The notes under the pieces: generated by a model
The model's input: the letters and a program-made list of their open reading frames with translations, nothing else
Databases searched by the model: none
Told to the model about the DNA's origin: nothing
Shown here: positions 40,511-52,440 of the stretch, piece by piece
Layout of the letters: each line of letters begins with the position of its first letter
Position numbering within the stretch: position 1 is the stretch's first letter
From: Bufo bufo
Taxonomy: Eukaryota > Chordata > Amphibia > Anura > Bufonidae
Reading direction: 5' to 3'
Length of the DNA stretch: 64,000 nt
NCBI RefSeq assembly: GCF_905171765.1
Contig: NC_053392.1
Location: 411,484,299 to 411,548,298, forward strand
Program-made: the position numbers and the translations under genes

Positions 40511-41542
40511 ACTCACCTTCGGGTCAAAAAGCAGCCCGTGTTTCTTTGACAAATTGGCTCAGGCTCTCCACTGGATACTAGTCAACGAGTTCCATTGTAG
40601 TTTTGTTATCCATTACTTGGATGACTTTCTGTTATTGGAACACCCCGGGTTCAATCCAAAAGCACTACAGTCACTGCTAAACTGTTTCCACCAACTTGAT
40701 ATCCCCATATCCCCAAAAAAGGTTGAAGGTCCGTCCCCAGTCATCACTTTCCTAGGTATCATTCTGGACACAATAAACATGGTCGCAAAATTACCGGAAA
40801 ACAAACTGGACAGGATTAGGGTCGTCCTCCACAATTTCAAGCAGACCAGAACCATTAAAAAAGTTGAATTACAGTCTCTTTTAGGCATGCTAAATTTTGC
40901 TATGCGAGACATGCCCCAAGGTAGGTAATTTGTGTCACGACTACTAGCTCTCCTTCCTTTAGCTCCTTCCCAATACTCATATGCCTTGACGACCAAATAG
41001 TAGCCGATTTAGCCATGTGGGACTATTTTCTTAGTAACTGGGATGGTATTTCTCTCCTTATCCCGGTGGTGTCCAACAGTTCCCCTTTAGTCTTCTCTGA
41101 TGCCGCTCCCAGTTCTGGATTCGCAGCCATTTTTGGCACACATTGGCTAGCAAACGTGTGGCCCGACGAGGTCAAGTCACTGCCGAGGTTTCTTCAGTCT
41201 TCAGCTTCCTTTGAGATTTACCCCTTAGTTGCAGCCGCTCATGTGTGGGATCCCGAGTGGACCGGTCACACGGTGTTGTTCGTTTCCGATAACGCAGCGG
41301 TAATGTATATACTAAATAACGGGTCATCTAAATCCCTGCAGGTGTTACCATTCCTCAGACGTCTAGTGCTTCTTTCATTGCAACACCAGTTTCGATACAT
41401 ATGCTCACATATATCGGGGCAGAAGAATGTCGCAGCTGATGCCCTGTCTAGAGCTAATTTTGGCCTTTTCTCGCAGGTATTTCCAGACGCAGACGCCAAT
41501 GGTGCTACAGTCCCCCCGTTCCCATCACTGGTCTGGATGTAA
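40511..41542 (+). pseudogene. RT-RNase H remainder of Ngaro copy 3
   Basis: The RT palm continues (FGSKSSPCFFDKLAQALHWI; FVIHYLDDFLLLE with intact YLDD; VITFLGIILDTINM) until an in-frame stop after MPQGR at 40926-40928. A further shift before 41015 leads to RNase H in another frame (LVFSDAAPSSGFAAIF; FEIYPLVAAAHVW; LFVSDNAAVMYIL; NVAADALSRAN). It ends with TAA at 41540-41542, overlapping the YR frame. Inactive as it stands. Confidence 0.82.
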
Positions 41543-42479
41543 ACTCTCACTTAGCTACAGCTCGTTCTCTACTGGCCAAGTCCCTGCCACCCAACACGGC
41601 CAGGGTTACCATACAGGTTGGAGGGCTTTCCTTAAATTCCAGGACAAGTTTCCCCAAGGCATTCTCGGTTTTACCAACTACATCCTGGCTTTCATCGGTT
41701 ATTGTCATTCTGAGTTGAATCTGTCATACTCCACAGTTAAGTCTTACTTAGCCGGTGTACAGCATTTTCGAGCCTCCAGTCAACCAGAAGCTCCCTCACT
41801 ATTCTCCATTCATGTAGTCAAAGCTACTCTCAGGGGTCTTGAAAAATGTAACCCAAATACACGTCCGGGCCGCCAGGCCATCACCGGGCAAATATTTTGT
41901 AAGTTGTCTGACATGTTAGACCATAGCCCTTTCGGCGCCCAACAGAGTCTAGTGATAAAAGCAGCCATATACCTGGCTTTCTATGGCTTCCTGAGACCAG
42001 GAGAGTTTACCTCAGCCCGTAGTAGCCGCAGGTATCTAACTGTCGGGCAACTGAAGGCTGACACAGACAATTTCATTCTCTCGCTCATGTCCACCAAAAC
42101 ATCACAGTCAGGCCCTCCTACCCAGATCATGAACTACCCAACCACCCACCGCTGGTGCCCCATTAAAGTGCTACACCAATTGTTAAAAAGTGTTGACAAT
42201 ACAACACCCCACAGGCCACTGTTGCCTTTCAACGCAGCGCATCTCACAAGCTCCCAGTTTGTTTCGCATGTTCGCTCCCTGGTGGCCAACCTAGGTTTAG
42301 ACACGGCATCTGTCTCTGGCCACTCCTTTCGGATTGGCGCCGCTTCCACAGCATCCAAGAACCAAGTTCCTGCTCACGTCATCACAAAATTAGGGCGATG
42401 GCATTCCTCCTGTTATTCCAGATACATACCTCACCCAAACATTGAGATGTCTCTCGCCTGTCAGAACCTTGTACTGTAA
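41536..42479 (+). pseudogene. Tyrosine recombinase of Ngaro copy 3
   Basis: The N-terminal segment (NSHLATARSLLAKSLPPNTA) starts at 41536 in the -1 register relative to RT, as in copies 1 and 2. A one-base-type shift near 41605 moves the rest into another frame (YHTGWRAFLKFQDKFPQGI). Catalytic motifs are all visible: FLRPGEFTSAR, TKTSQSGP, SGHSFRIGAAS, GRWHSSCYSRYI. Apart from the single shift it is well preserved. Confidence 0.82.
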
Positions 42480-42491
42480 GTGCGATTTGTA

Positions 42492-42497
42492 AATAAA
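42492..42497 (+). terminator. Polyadenylation signal after copy 3 YR
   Basis: AATAAA 13-18 bp after the YR stop codon. Confidence 0.5.
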
Positions 42498-42618
42498 GTT
42501 TTCTGAATGCATATGGTCTCTTTTTGGCCTCCTTCAGTCATCCCTACGACGTTGCGGTTACGGCACAAATCAAACCGTTTAGCTAACTACTAGTTACGGT
42601 CCCGGTTCAGGTGTAGCC

Positions 42619-42894
42619 CCGACCACAAAAGTATTTTTAACAAAAAAATGTTTTTGGGTCTCTATTTTCTGAAAGCCATCTTTTTTATTTTTTGTGCGGT
42701 TTTCTTATTTTTTGCAGAATGAGGGGACGGTTTGATTGGTACTAATTTTGGGTACATATGACTTTTTTTTTTATCACTTTTTATACAATTTTTTAGGGAA
42801 GTGAGGTAGGCAAAATTGCAATTCCAACATAGTTTTTCTTTTTTTTTCTGGCGTTCTCCATGGGAAGAAGTTAGATCACTTGATTCTTGAAGAT
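42619..42894. repeat. AT-rich fragment of piggyBac-interior type
   Basis: GGACGGTTTGATTGGTACTAATTTTGGGTACATATGACTTTT resembles, in parts, the GGACGGTTTTATTGGCACTATTTTGGGGGCTATATGAC block at 15620 and 15900. Noncoding. Confidence 0.45.
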
Positions 42895-43345
42895 CCAGTG
42901 GATCTGATGGCTCTGCAATACTACGCCTGATCAGGCTCCTGCCTTTGGCATACCAGTTAATTGACTCCACAAAAGGATTATCCAGTGAGAAAAGATAATA
43001 TTCCTCCCAGTATGACATTGTTAGGTTCGCAAGGGAGGATGAGAATCGTGTCCCCATTGAGCCACCACTTGTCTGCATGTAATATTTGTCATTAAACTTG
43101 AAATAATTATGCAATAATAGAAATTCAGTAACCTCTTATATGTAAGCATAAGCAATTATTTCCATGGGGTAATTACTGTATGTATGAAAGTGGTGTCTGA
43201 ATGCGGTCAGTGCCACTTGGTGTGGAGTCGAGGTGTATAGCGATGTTACATCGCTGGTTAGCCAGATATAGCCTTCCCTCCTTTCTTTATGTAAAAAGAT
43301 CTCCACACCTCCCCAGTTTCCCATATATACCCCGGGACTTGCTTT
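42895..43345 (-). pseudogene. Penelope-like RT fragment
   Basis: Reading leftward: WGGVEIFLHKERREGYIWLT, SDVTSLYTSTPHQVA (RT motif A), then after a frame change YMQTSGGSMGTRFSSSLANL with TMSYWEE (motif B region). The order and wording match Penelope-like RTs, but of a family different from the element at 58464-62340. It is cut before the YxDD motif. Dead fragment. Confidence 0.7.
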
Positions 43346-44399
43346 AACAAAGGCTGGAGGAGCGAATCAAGCCACTACCCCAAACTCTCAGGGACACTAC
43401 CTTACACTATTGGGTGCACAGGTGGCGGTATTATGTTTTTATTAGTGTTGATCGAGCACCATAGTGCTCGGGGGCCCTGGCCGAACACATTGGGATGCTC
43501 GGGTGCTCTACCGAGCAGCCGAGTATAGGGAGAACTCGAGCATTAAACCAGGCACCCCCTGCTCTGAAGAAGGGAGGGTGCCTGGTTCATAGGAAAAGGT
43601 CATACATTTATTGAAACACCACCGAAATGGTTTGGGAACAGCATGGGGAGGATGTCTGGATGCATCTTGGACTCCCAGGTTGCTGCTGGGAACGATGTTG
43701 TCCGAGTAGTACGGCACTTTTACAGACTGACAATAATACGCACAAAACCGAATAAAAAAATTGATTTTAGAGGAAAAATTGATAGGAAACATTCTTTCCT
43801 GTATATTTACTTGTATATAAAGTGCAAGTGCTGCCAAAAATTACAAGGAAGAGGCACTCCGATACAAATTGTATACTCATTCACATTGGGGTGCAATTGT
43901 TCAGTTAGTGGAACTCAGATCACAGTATTTAGAGGGACGCTAAAATAAAATAACAAACCAACTTTATTATGTCATTTGCTTACAATGGGGGAAACTTACA
44001 CAAGGATAATTCTAATCCAATATTATACCTAAGAGCTATCACAGTGTAATTTCACTGTGCATAACCAAATTAACTCCTATACCTGTTGCTGGGCGTAACC
44101 CCTAACAACAGCTCAGACCACACTGTATATCAGCAATATGTAGCTCCGGTATACTATCGCTCAGGGCTTTTTTTCTCAGAGAAAAGGTGGTGGAACTCAG
44201 CCCCCCTCCCCTGGCCACGCCCCTACCCACCCCTAGGACCGCCCCCTAAAACCGCCCCTTTAGAGAACAGGGATGCAAGTAAAATTTGGGGGGATTATAA
44301 AAGTCCAGCCCAGCAAAGAAACCCCCCAGATGGGGATGGCACTGTTAATGGGGGATCTGGGGATGGCACTGTTAATGGGGGATCTGGGGATGGCATCCG

Positions 44400-44760
44400 T
44401 AGATCCCCCATCCTATAACAGTGCCATCCACAGACCCCCCATCCTATAACAGTGCAATCCACAGCCCCCCCCCACCCCATAACAGTGCCATCCACAGACA
44501 CCCACCCACCCCATAACAGTGCCATCCACAGATCCCCCACCCCATAACAGTGCCATCCACAGACCCCCCCCCCTTAACAGTGCCATCCACAGACCCCCCC
44601 ACCCCATAACAGTGCCATCCACAGCCCCCCCACCCCATAACAGTGCCATCCACAGACACCCCCCACCCCATAACAGTGCCATCCACAGCCCCCCCACCCC
44701 ATAACAATGCCATCCACAGACCCCCCCACCCCATAACAGTGCCATCCACAGACCCCCCCC
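44400..44760. repeat. Minisatellite, ~30-33-bp unit
   Basis: About eleven copies of CCATAACAGTGCCATCCACAG plus a C-run of variable length. Long overlapping frames on both strands are artefacts of the repeat. Confidence 0.9.
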
Positions 44761-44773
44761 CATTGCCGCTCCA

Positions 44774-45125
44774 GTACAGTTAGAAAATGTGTAAAATTAA
44801 TAATGATTCTATTCATGAGGCCTCCTCTGTAGTAGAACATTCAATATATCCATCCTACTCACAGGGCTGTTATCGTAATCCAGGCCGGCCGGGCAGACGA
44901 GCGGCATCGTCACTGACTGACGTCACGTGCCTGCCCAGCCTACTTTATGAATGAAGCAGGCGGCGCAGGCACGTGACGTCAGTCAGTGACGCTGCTGCTC
45001 GTCTGCCCGGCTGGCATGGATTACGATAACAGCCCTGTGAGTAGGATGGATATATTGAATGTTCTACTACAGAGAAGGCCTCGTGAATAGAATCATTATT
45101 AATTTTACACATTCTATAACTGTAC
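44774..45125. repeat. 350-bp inverted repeat (foldback)
   Basis: Arms of about 170 bp (GTACAGTTA...TGTAAAATTAATAATGATTC on the left, its complement on the right) meet near 44950 at GACGTCACGTGCCTGC / GCAGGCACGTGACGTC with a short spacer. Arms differ at scattered sites. Confidence 0.9.
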
Positions 45126-45850
45126 TGGTGCTGGAGGCCGGAGCACAGTGAACGTACCGGCCCCCAGCTCCTCCTCCCAGTCCCTCCCCGCTGATACATC
45201 GCAGCCTGCGATGCTGGAGCATGGCAGGCTGCGATGTCAAAAGGTGGCGGAACGCCGTTCCGGTGCGTTCCGCCAGAAAAAAAGCCCTAGTATCGCTAAT
45301 GAGGATCAATGGTAGCGGGGTAGGGTGTACCTAGTGGTTTTCAACACATCATCCAGTAGGTCCCTAATTCACCAGCTCCCCTGCTCTCTTATCCCACTGA
45401 CCTCATTACTGACTTAGATTAAAAAACTGACTGACACTGTCTAGTGTAGCTACATTGCATCTGCTGACACTGGGTGTAACTCCGAACTGGCTCGATGCGT
45501 TTCTAGTGTCCTGACCTCCTCAGGAGCCTCATTACTACTCATGCCAGTATTATTAATTATAGAACAGACAAACAGACATATAGCGAGCACGCCACCTCTC
45601 ACATGTGGCAGCGCTCCCAGCACTGGTGCGGCCGTGGGACTCCTACACTCATAAAGCCTATGCAAGTTAAAGGGCTGCCTAAAAATGACAAAGAACTGGC
45701 ACTACAATACACCCTTTGTTACACATAAAGGAGGACATCATACACAGCCTTGAAAAATTATGATTGATGGCCTGCTGGTAAACCCTCAAAAACAATTGGA
45801 GCAAGGACCAGCTGGTCTGACTATCTAAAACATTATTAGCGAGTGCCTAC

Positions 45851-46010
45851 TGCCGCTTTGGAGACTCTAGATAACCTGGGCCAGATGGTACGTCCCAGCG
45901 ACGATCCATTCGGATGTCTGCCCTATCAATTTCGATGTTATTTTCAGAGCAAACCACGGTGACCATGGGTAAAGGGGAATCAGGGTTTGATTCCGGAAAG
46001 GGAGAAAAAG
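45851..46010 (+). pseudogene. 18S rRNA-derived fragment
   Basis: TGCCGCTTTGGAGACTCTAG, ATAACC, then TCTGCCCTATCAA.TTTCGATG, GACCATGGGTAA.GGGGAATCAGGG and GATTCCGGAAAGGGAG match the 5' third of eukaryotic 18S rRNA in order, with substitutions. It interrupts the 42-bp repeat of the hAT copy. It is not a functional rRNA gene. Confidence 0.85.
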
Positions 46011-46375
46011 AGGGCCTGCTGGTGAGCTGACCCAGTAAAAGATTTTAGGTGCAGGCCTGCTGGTGAGCTGACACTGTAAAACATTATATGCGAGGGCCTG
46101 CTGGTGAGCTGACCCTGTAAACAATTGTAGGTGAGGGTCAGCTGGTGAGTTGACCCTCTAAAAAATTATATGCGAGGGTCTACAGCTGAGCTGACCCTGT
46201 AAGACATTATATGCGAAGGGCATATATACGAGGGCATTATATGCGACGAATAAGCATGTTGATATGATGGAAGAGGAGGATGAGAAAAGGAAGATTGAAC
46301 GATATACACTTGTTTGTGGAGTAAGGTATGCATGGGAGTACAGTGTATTCAATACACCATAAAAGCCACGTTTTT

Positions 46376-46672
46376 CCCTTTTCACACCATTCTTTGTAAA
46401 CCCTAGAAATGGTTGTGCGTGAAAATCCCAGTAACTGAGCAGATTGTGAAATACTCAGACCGGCCCGACTGGCACCAACAACCATGCCACGCTCAAAATT
46501 GCTTAAATCACCTTTCTTTCCCATTCTGACATTCAGTTTGGAGTTCAGGAGACTGTCTTGACCAGGACCACACCCCTAAATGCATTGAAGCAATTGCCAT
46601 GTGATTGGTTGACTAGATAATTGCATTAATGAGAAATAGAACAGGTGTTCCTAATAATTCTTTAGGTGAGTG
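46376..46672 (-). mobile_element. Tc1-like fragment (transposase N-terminus and one end)
   Basis: Minus-strand coding from 46524: MGKKGDLSNFERGMVVGASR, then LSISQSAQLLGFSRTTISRV, the helix-turn-helix of a Tc1 transposase. The end reads, reverse-complemented, TACACTCACCTAAAGAATTA, a Tc1-type terminal repeat. The catalytic part and the other end are absent. Confidence 0.82.
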
Positions 46673-47044
46673 TATATGTACCATATAATCACATGAGATC
46701 TACCGTTGTTATTTATTTATTTATCATATATTGATAAACATACAGTCACATTACAATTAGAGTTGAGCGAACACCTGGATGTTCGGGTTCGAGAAGTTCG
46801 GCCGAACTTCCCGGAAATGTTCGGGTTCGGGATCCGAACCTGACCCGAACTTCGTCCCGAACCCGAACCCCATTGAAGTCAATGGGGACCCAAACTTTTC
46901 GGCACTAAAAAGGCTGTAAAACAGCCCAGGAAAGAGCTAGAGGGCTGCAAAAGGCAGCAACATGTAGGTAAATCCCCTGCAAACAAATGTGGATAGGGAA
47001 ATGAATTAAAATAAAAATAAACTAAATAAAAATTAACCAATATC

Positions 47045-48476
47045 AATTGGAGAGAGGTCCCATAGCAGAGAATCTGGCTTCACGTCAGCAGAGAATCAGT
47101 CTTCATGCCATAGCAGAGAATCAGGCTTCACGTCACCCGCCACTGTAACAGTCCATTGTCATATATTTAGGCCCAGGCACCCAGGCAGAGGAGAGAGGTC
47201 CCGTAACAGAGAATCTGGCTTCATGTCAGCAGAGAATCAGTCTTCATGTCATAGCAGAGAATCAGGCTTCACGTCACCCAACACTGGAACAGTCCATTGT
47301 CAGATATTTAGGCCCAGGCACCCAGGCAGAGGAGAGAGGTCCCATAACAGAGAATCTGGCTTCATGTCAGCAGAGAATCAGTCTGCATATCATAGCAGAG
47401 AATCATGCTTTACGTCACCCAACACTGGAACAGTCCATTGTCAGATATTTAGGTCCAGGCACCCAGGCAGAGGAGAGAGGTCCCGTAACAGAGAATCTGG
47501 CTTCATGTCAGCAGAGAATCAGTCTGCATGTCATAGCAGAGAATCAGGCTTTACGTCACCCAACACTGGAACAGTCCATTGTCAGATATTTAGGCCCAGG
47601 CACCCAGGCAGAGGAGAGAGGTCCCGTAACAGAGAATCTGGCTTCATGTCAGCAGAGAATCAATCTTCATGTCATAGCAGAGAATAAGGCTTCACGTCAC
47701 CCAACACTGGAACAGTCCATTGTCAGATATTTAGGCCCAGGCACCCAGGCAGAGGAGAGAGGTCCCTAAACAGAGAATCTGGCTTCATGTCAGCAGAGAA
47801 TCAGTCTGCATGTCATAGCAGAGAATCATGCTTTACGTCACCCAACACTGGAACAGTCCATTGTCAGATATTTAGGCCCAGGCACCCAGGCAGAGGAGAG
47901 AGGTCCCGTAACAGAGAATCTGGCTTCATGTCAGCAGAGAATCAGTCTGCATGTCATAGCAGAGAATCATGCTTTACGTCACCCAACACTGGAACAGTCC
48001 ATTGTCAGATATTTAGGCCCAGGCACCCAGGCAGAGGAGAGAGGTCCCGTAACAGAGAATCTGGCTTCATGTCAGCAGAGAATCAGTCTGCATGTCATAG
48101 CAGAGAATCAGGCTTCACGTCACCCACCACTGGAACAGGCCACTGTCACATATTTAGGCCCAGGCACCCAGGCAGAGGAGAGAGGTCCCATAACAGAGAT
48201 TCAGGCTTCATGTCAGCAGAGAATCAGTCTGCATATCATAGCAGAGAATCATGCTTTACGTCACCCAACACTGGAACAGTCCATTGTCAGATATTTAGGC
48301 CCAGGCACCCAGGCAGAGGAGAGAGGTCCCGTAACAGAGAATCTGGCTTCATGTCAGCAGAGAATCAGTCTTCATGTCATAGCAGAGAATCAGGCTTCAC
48401 GTCACCCACCACTGGAACAGTCCATTGTCACATATTTAGGCCCAGGCACCCAGGCAGAGGAGAGAGGTCCCATAAC
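47045..48476. repeat. 141-bp satellite array, first block
   Basis: About ten copies of a 141-bp unit (GTCCCGTAACAGAGAATCTG ... CCAGGCAGAGGAGAGAG). Since 141 is 47 codons, some frames stay open for hundreds of residues without being genes. The block ends CCCATAAC, followed directly by a new hAT left end at 48477. Confidence 0.92.
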
Positions 48477-50203
48477 TAGAGTTGAGCGAACACCTGGATG
48501 TTCGGGTTCGAGAAGTTCGGCCAAACTTCCCGGAAATGTTCGGGTTCGGGATCCGAACCTGACCCGAACTTCGTCCCGAACCCGAACCCCATTGAAGTCA
48601 ATGGGGACCCGAACTTTTCGGCACTAAAAAGGCTGTAAAACAGCCCAGGAAAGAGCTAGAGGGCTGCAAAAGGCAGCAACATGTAGGTAAATCCCCTGCA
48701 AACAAATGTGGATAGGGAAATGAATTAAAATAAAAATAAAATAAATAAAAATTAACCAATATCAATTGGAGAGAGGTCCCATAGCAGAGAATCTGGCTTC
48801 ACGTCAGCAGAGAATCAGTCTTCATGCCATAGCAGAGAATCTGGCTTCACGTCACCCACCATTGTAACAGTCCATTGTCATATATTTAGGCCCCGGCACC
48901 CAGGCAGAGGCGAGAGGTCCCGTAACAGAAAATCTGGCTTCATGTCAGCAGAGAATCAGTCTTCATGTCATAGCAGAGAATCAGGCTTCACGTCACCCAA
49001 CACTGGAACAGTCCATTGTCAGATATTTAGGCCCAGGCACCCAGGCAGAGGAGAGAGGACCCGTAACAGAGAATCTGGCTTCATGTCAGCAGAGAATCAG
49101 TCTGCATGTCATAGCAGAGAATCAGGCTTCACGTCACCCGCCACTGTAACAGTCCATTGTCATATATTTAGGCCCAGGCACCCAGGCAGAGGAGAGAGGT
49201 CCCGTAACAGAGAATCTGGCTTCATGTCAGCAGAGAATCAGTCTTCATGTCATAGCAGAGAATCAGGCTTCACGTCACCTAACACTGGAACAGTCCATTG
49301 TCAGATATTTAGGCCCAGGCACCCAGGCAGAGGAGAGAGGTCCCATAACAGAGAATCTGGCTTCATGTAAGCAGAGAATCAGTCTGCATGTCATAGCAGA
49401 GAATCATGCTTTACGTCACCTAACACTGGAACAGTCCATTGTCAGATATTTAGGCCCAGGCACCCAGGCAGAGGAGAGAGGTCCCGTAACAGAGAATCTG
49501 GCTTCATGTCAGCAGAGAATCAGTCTGCATATCATAGCAGAGAATCATGCTTTACGTCACCCAACACTGGAACAGTCCATTGTCAGATATTTAGGCCCAG
49601 GCACCCAGGCAGAGGAGAGAGGTCCCTAAACAGAGAATCTGGCTTCATGTCAGCAGAGAATCAGTCTGCATGTCATAGCTGAGAATAATGCTTTACGTCA
49701 CCCAACACTGGAACAGTCCATTGTCAGATATTTAGGCCCAGGCACCCAGGCAGAGGAGAGAGGTCCCGTAACAGAGAATCAGGCTTCATGTCAGCAGAGA
49801 ATCAGTCTTCATGTCATAGCAGAGAATAAGGCTTCACGTCACCCAACACTGGAACAGTCCATTGTCAGATATTTAGGCCCAGGCGCCCAGGCACCCAGGC
49901 AGAGGAGAGAGGTCCCGTAACAGAGAATCTGGCTTCATGTAAGCAGAGAATCAGTCTACATGTCATAGCAGAGAATCATGCTTTACGTCACCCAACACTG
50001 GAACAGTCCATTGTCAGATATTTAGGCCCAGGCACCCAGGCAGAGGAGAGAGGTCCCTAAACAGAGAGTCTGGCTTCATGTCAGCAGAGAATCAGTCTGC
50101 ATGTCATAGCAGAGAATCATGCTTTACGTCACCCACCACTGGAACAGTCCATTGTCACATATTTAGGCCCAGGCACCCAGGCAGAGGAGAGAGGTCCCAT
50201 AAC
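48477..50203. repeat. Second leader-plus-satellite unit (1.73 kb)
   Basis: It restarts with TAGAGTTGAGCGAAC and repeats the 290-bp leader and a 141-bp satellite block, ending CCCATAAC. It is nearly the same length as 46758-48476 (1.72 kb), so this is a higher-order duplication. No separate right end for this copy is present. Confidence 0.88.
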
Positions 50204-50489
50204 TAGAGTTGAGCGAACACCTGGATGTTCGGGTTCGAGAAGTTCGGCCGAACTTCCCGGAAATGTTCGGGTTCGGGATCCGAACAAGACCCGAACTTCG
50301 TCCCGAACCCGAACCCCATTGAAGTCAATGGGGACCCGAACTTTTGGGCACTAAAAAGGCTGTAAAACAGCCCAGGAAAGAGCTAGAGGGCTGCAAAAGG
50401 CAGCAACATGTAGGTTAATTCCCTGCAAACAAATGTGGATAGGGAAATGAATTAAAAAAAAATTCAAAAAATAAAAATGACCCAATATC

Positions 50490-51415
50490 AATTGGACAGA
50501 GGTCCCATAGCAGAGAATCTGGCTTCACGTCAGCAGAGAATCAGTCTCTTCATGCCATAGCAAAGAATCTGGCTTCATGCCAGCACAGAATCAGTCTCTT
50601 CATGCCATAGCAGAGAATCTGGCTTCATGTCAGCACAGAATCAGTTTTCATGTCATAGCAGAGAATCAGGCTTCACGTCACCCACCACTGGAACAGGCCA
50701 CTGTCACACATTTAGGCCCAGGCAGAGGAGAGAGGTCCCGTAACAGAGAATCTGGCCTTATGTCAGCACAGAATCTGTCTTCATGTCATAGCAGAGAATC
50801 AGGCATCACGTCACCCACCACTGGAACAGGCCACTGTCACACATTTAGGCCCAGGCACCCAGGCAGAGGAGAGAGGTCCCGTAACAGAGAATCTGGCCTT
50901 ATGTCAGCGCAGAATCTGTCTTCATGTCATAGCAGAGAATCAGGCATCACGTCACCCACCACTGGAACAGGCCACTGTCACACATTTAGGCCCAGGCACC
51001 CAGGCAGAGGAGAGAGGTCCCGGAACAGAGAATATGGCCTTATGTCAGCGCAGAATCAGTCTTCATGTCATAGCAGAGAATCAGGCTTCACGTCACCCAC
51101 CACTGGAACAGGCCACTGTCACACATTTAGGCCCCGGCACCCAGACAGAGGAGAGAGGTCCTGTAACAGAGAATCTGGCCTTATGTCAGCACAGAATCTG
51201 TCTTCATGTCATAGCAGAGAATCAGGCTTCACGTAACCCACCACTGGAACAGGCCACTGTCACACATTTAGGCCCAGGCAGAGGAGAGAGGTCCCGTAAC
51301 AGAGATTCTGGCCTTATGTCAGCACAGAATCTGTCTTCATGTCATAGCAGAGAATCAGGCATCATGTCACCCACCACTGGAACAGGACACTGTCACACAT
51401 TTAGGCCCAGGCACC
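50490..51415. repeat. 141-bp satellite, diverged variant
   Basis: Six to seven units with variant sequence (GGCCTTATGTCAGC.CAGAATCTGTC) distinct from the outer arrays. Some units lack the CACCCAGGC segment. Confidence 0.85.
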
Positions 51416-51424
51416 AAGTCAGTG

Positions 51425-52282
51425 GTGTAGTACAGTCCATATGAACCACATGAAGTTTCACCAAATATCCAGTCTGCAGGTTTGCAATAGGGTCATACCA
51501 ATATACAGGAGCTGCAGCAATGATCACTTGTTAAATATAGTTCCATATATTCATAAGCTGTTAGCAGAGAGTCAGGACATGCTAAATAAACCTCTTCAAA
51601 TGTGCTATTAGATAACAGAAAAGTTTTAACAGACAGAGTCTTTACAGTGGACTCTTCCAGAAAGCCCCCTGTGTATTCTGCTACTTGGTTTGGTCTCCTC
51701 AGTGCAGACATTTACTGTGAAGGAGGTAGGATCTCTGTCTAAGTTCTCTAAAGCTAAAGTTCATTTATCTATTGTAAAAAGTTATAATATATACCCATAA
51801 TAGTTCTGTAGAATGTAAAGAGGTGACTGTATGTTTTTTAGCAGCCTTTAAACCCTGTAGCACATGCTAGGCTGAGTAGATGATGTACAGTTAGAGAGCC
51901 ATGTGTTCTTCCTAAAATGGCTGCAAGACATGCTGTATTCCAGGTCACCCTGCTGCAATATCTTTGTAAATGATTTTCTCTTGTTCATTTTTCTGTATGC
52001 TTTGTTATATCCTGTAACATGTATGTGGGAATGTAATATAATGACTGCCTGTTATGATATAGGTGGGCTGGTGACCTGGCTGTATACCACATAGTGGCAG
52101 TGTTTCCCTGTTGTATTACAGGCTCCAGCCAAGTGCACTCCACCTCAATAAAGCTTTAAACCACAGAAGACCTGAGTGTCGTCCCTTAGAGTCCACTTAG
52201 AGTTTATGCCTGGAGGAGCTGGTGACCGAGTGAGTGTGAAAGCTGGAGGTGTCGCAGATGGTGCAAGGAAAAGAGGGTTACA
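51425..52282 (+). mobile_element. Solo 5' LTR-like segment (ERV type)
   Basis: It ends ...GGGTTACA directly before TT and a tRNA primer site. It contains AATAAA (52147-52152) about 135 bp before its end, as expected for R-U5. The start is uncertain; TGTAGTACAG at 51425, where the satellite breaks off, is a candidate. No 3' LTR, gag or pol follows. Confidence 0.6.
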
Positions 52283-52284
52283 TT

Positions 52285-52302
52285 TGGTGCCGTGACTCGG
52301 AT
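52285..52302 (+). promoter_or_regulatory. tRNA-His primer-binding site
   Basis: TGGTGCCGTGACTCGGAT is complementary to the 3' end of tRNA-His, including the CCA. It lies 2 nt after the LTR end CA, the usual retroviral spacing. Confidence 0.8.
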
Positions 52303-52440
52303 GTCATCATTCTGCTCAAAATGACCAGTGAAGATACCTAAAGTCACCAGTGTGCGAGTTCTGAGGTGATTGTGCCACGGCGGAGCTGCTAGGCGGCAGA
52401 TTGACCTTATTAGCGGTTTATATCCTCTCAGGAATAGAAG

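Larger units (their letters stand above)
38200..42618 (+). mobile_element. Divergent Ngaro-like element, copy 3, broken
   Basis: Gag, RT-RNase H and YR in the same order as copies 1 and 2, with clear protein similarity but much diverged DNA. The right end has GTAGCCCCGACCACAAAA, resembling the B-repeat end GTAGCCAGGACCACAA. No A or second B repeat is seen, so it is truncated, and the left boundary is approximate. Several frameshifts and a stop interrupt RT. Here gag and RT form one continuous frame without a stop codon. Confidence 0.75.
44162..45289. mobile_element. Nonautonomous hAT-type element with a large palindrome, 1.13 kb
   Basis: Ends CAGGGCTTTTTTTCTC and (reverse complement) TAGGGCTTTTTTTCTGG. 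Flanks are CTATCGCT (44154-44161) and GTATCGCT (45290-45297), an 8-bp duplication with one mismatch. The interior holds a ~31-bp minisatellite and a 350-bp palindrome. No transposase. Confidence 0.8.
43443..46375. mobile_element. Truncated second copy of the 2182-type hAT
   Basis: It begins TAGTGTTGATCGAGCACCATAG, matching the left end at 2182. It follows that element closely through GCACCCCCTGCTCTGAAGA..., the 42-bp repeat block (45760-46220) and the ATGATGGAAGAGGAG...GTGTATTCAATACACC segment, then ends where a Tc1 fragment begins (46376). The right end and transposase are missing. Inside are a 1.13-kb nonautonomous hAT and an 18S rRNA fragment. Confidence 0.8.

Noticed and set aside
44295..44840. 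Long overlapping minus-strand frames rich in Gly-Trp-His-Cys repeats
   Set aside because: They are translations of a C-rich minisatellite open in several frames at once; no sign of a gene.
47223..49370. Repetitive 142-230-residue proteins with a 47-residue unit
   Set aside because: They arise from the 141-bp satellite length being divisible by three. Start codons recur per unit and no domain is recognisable.
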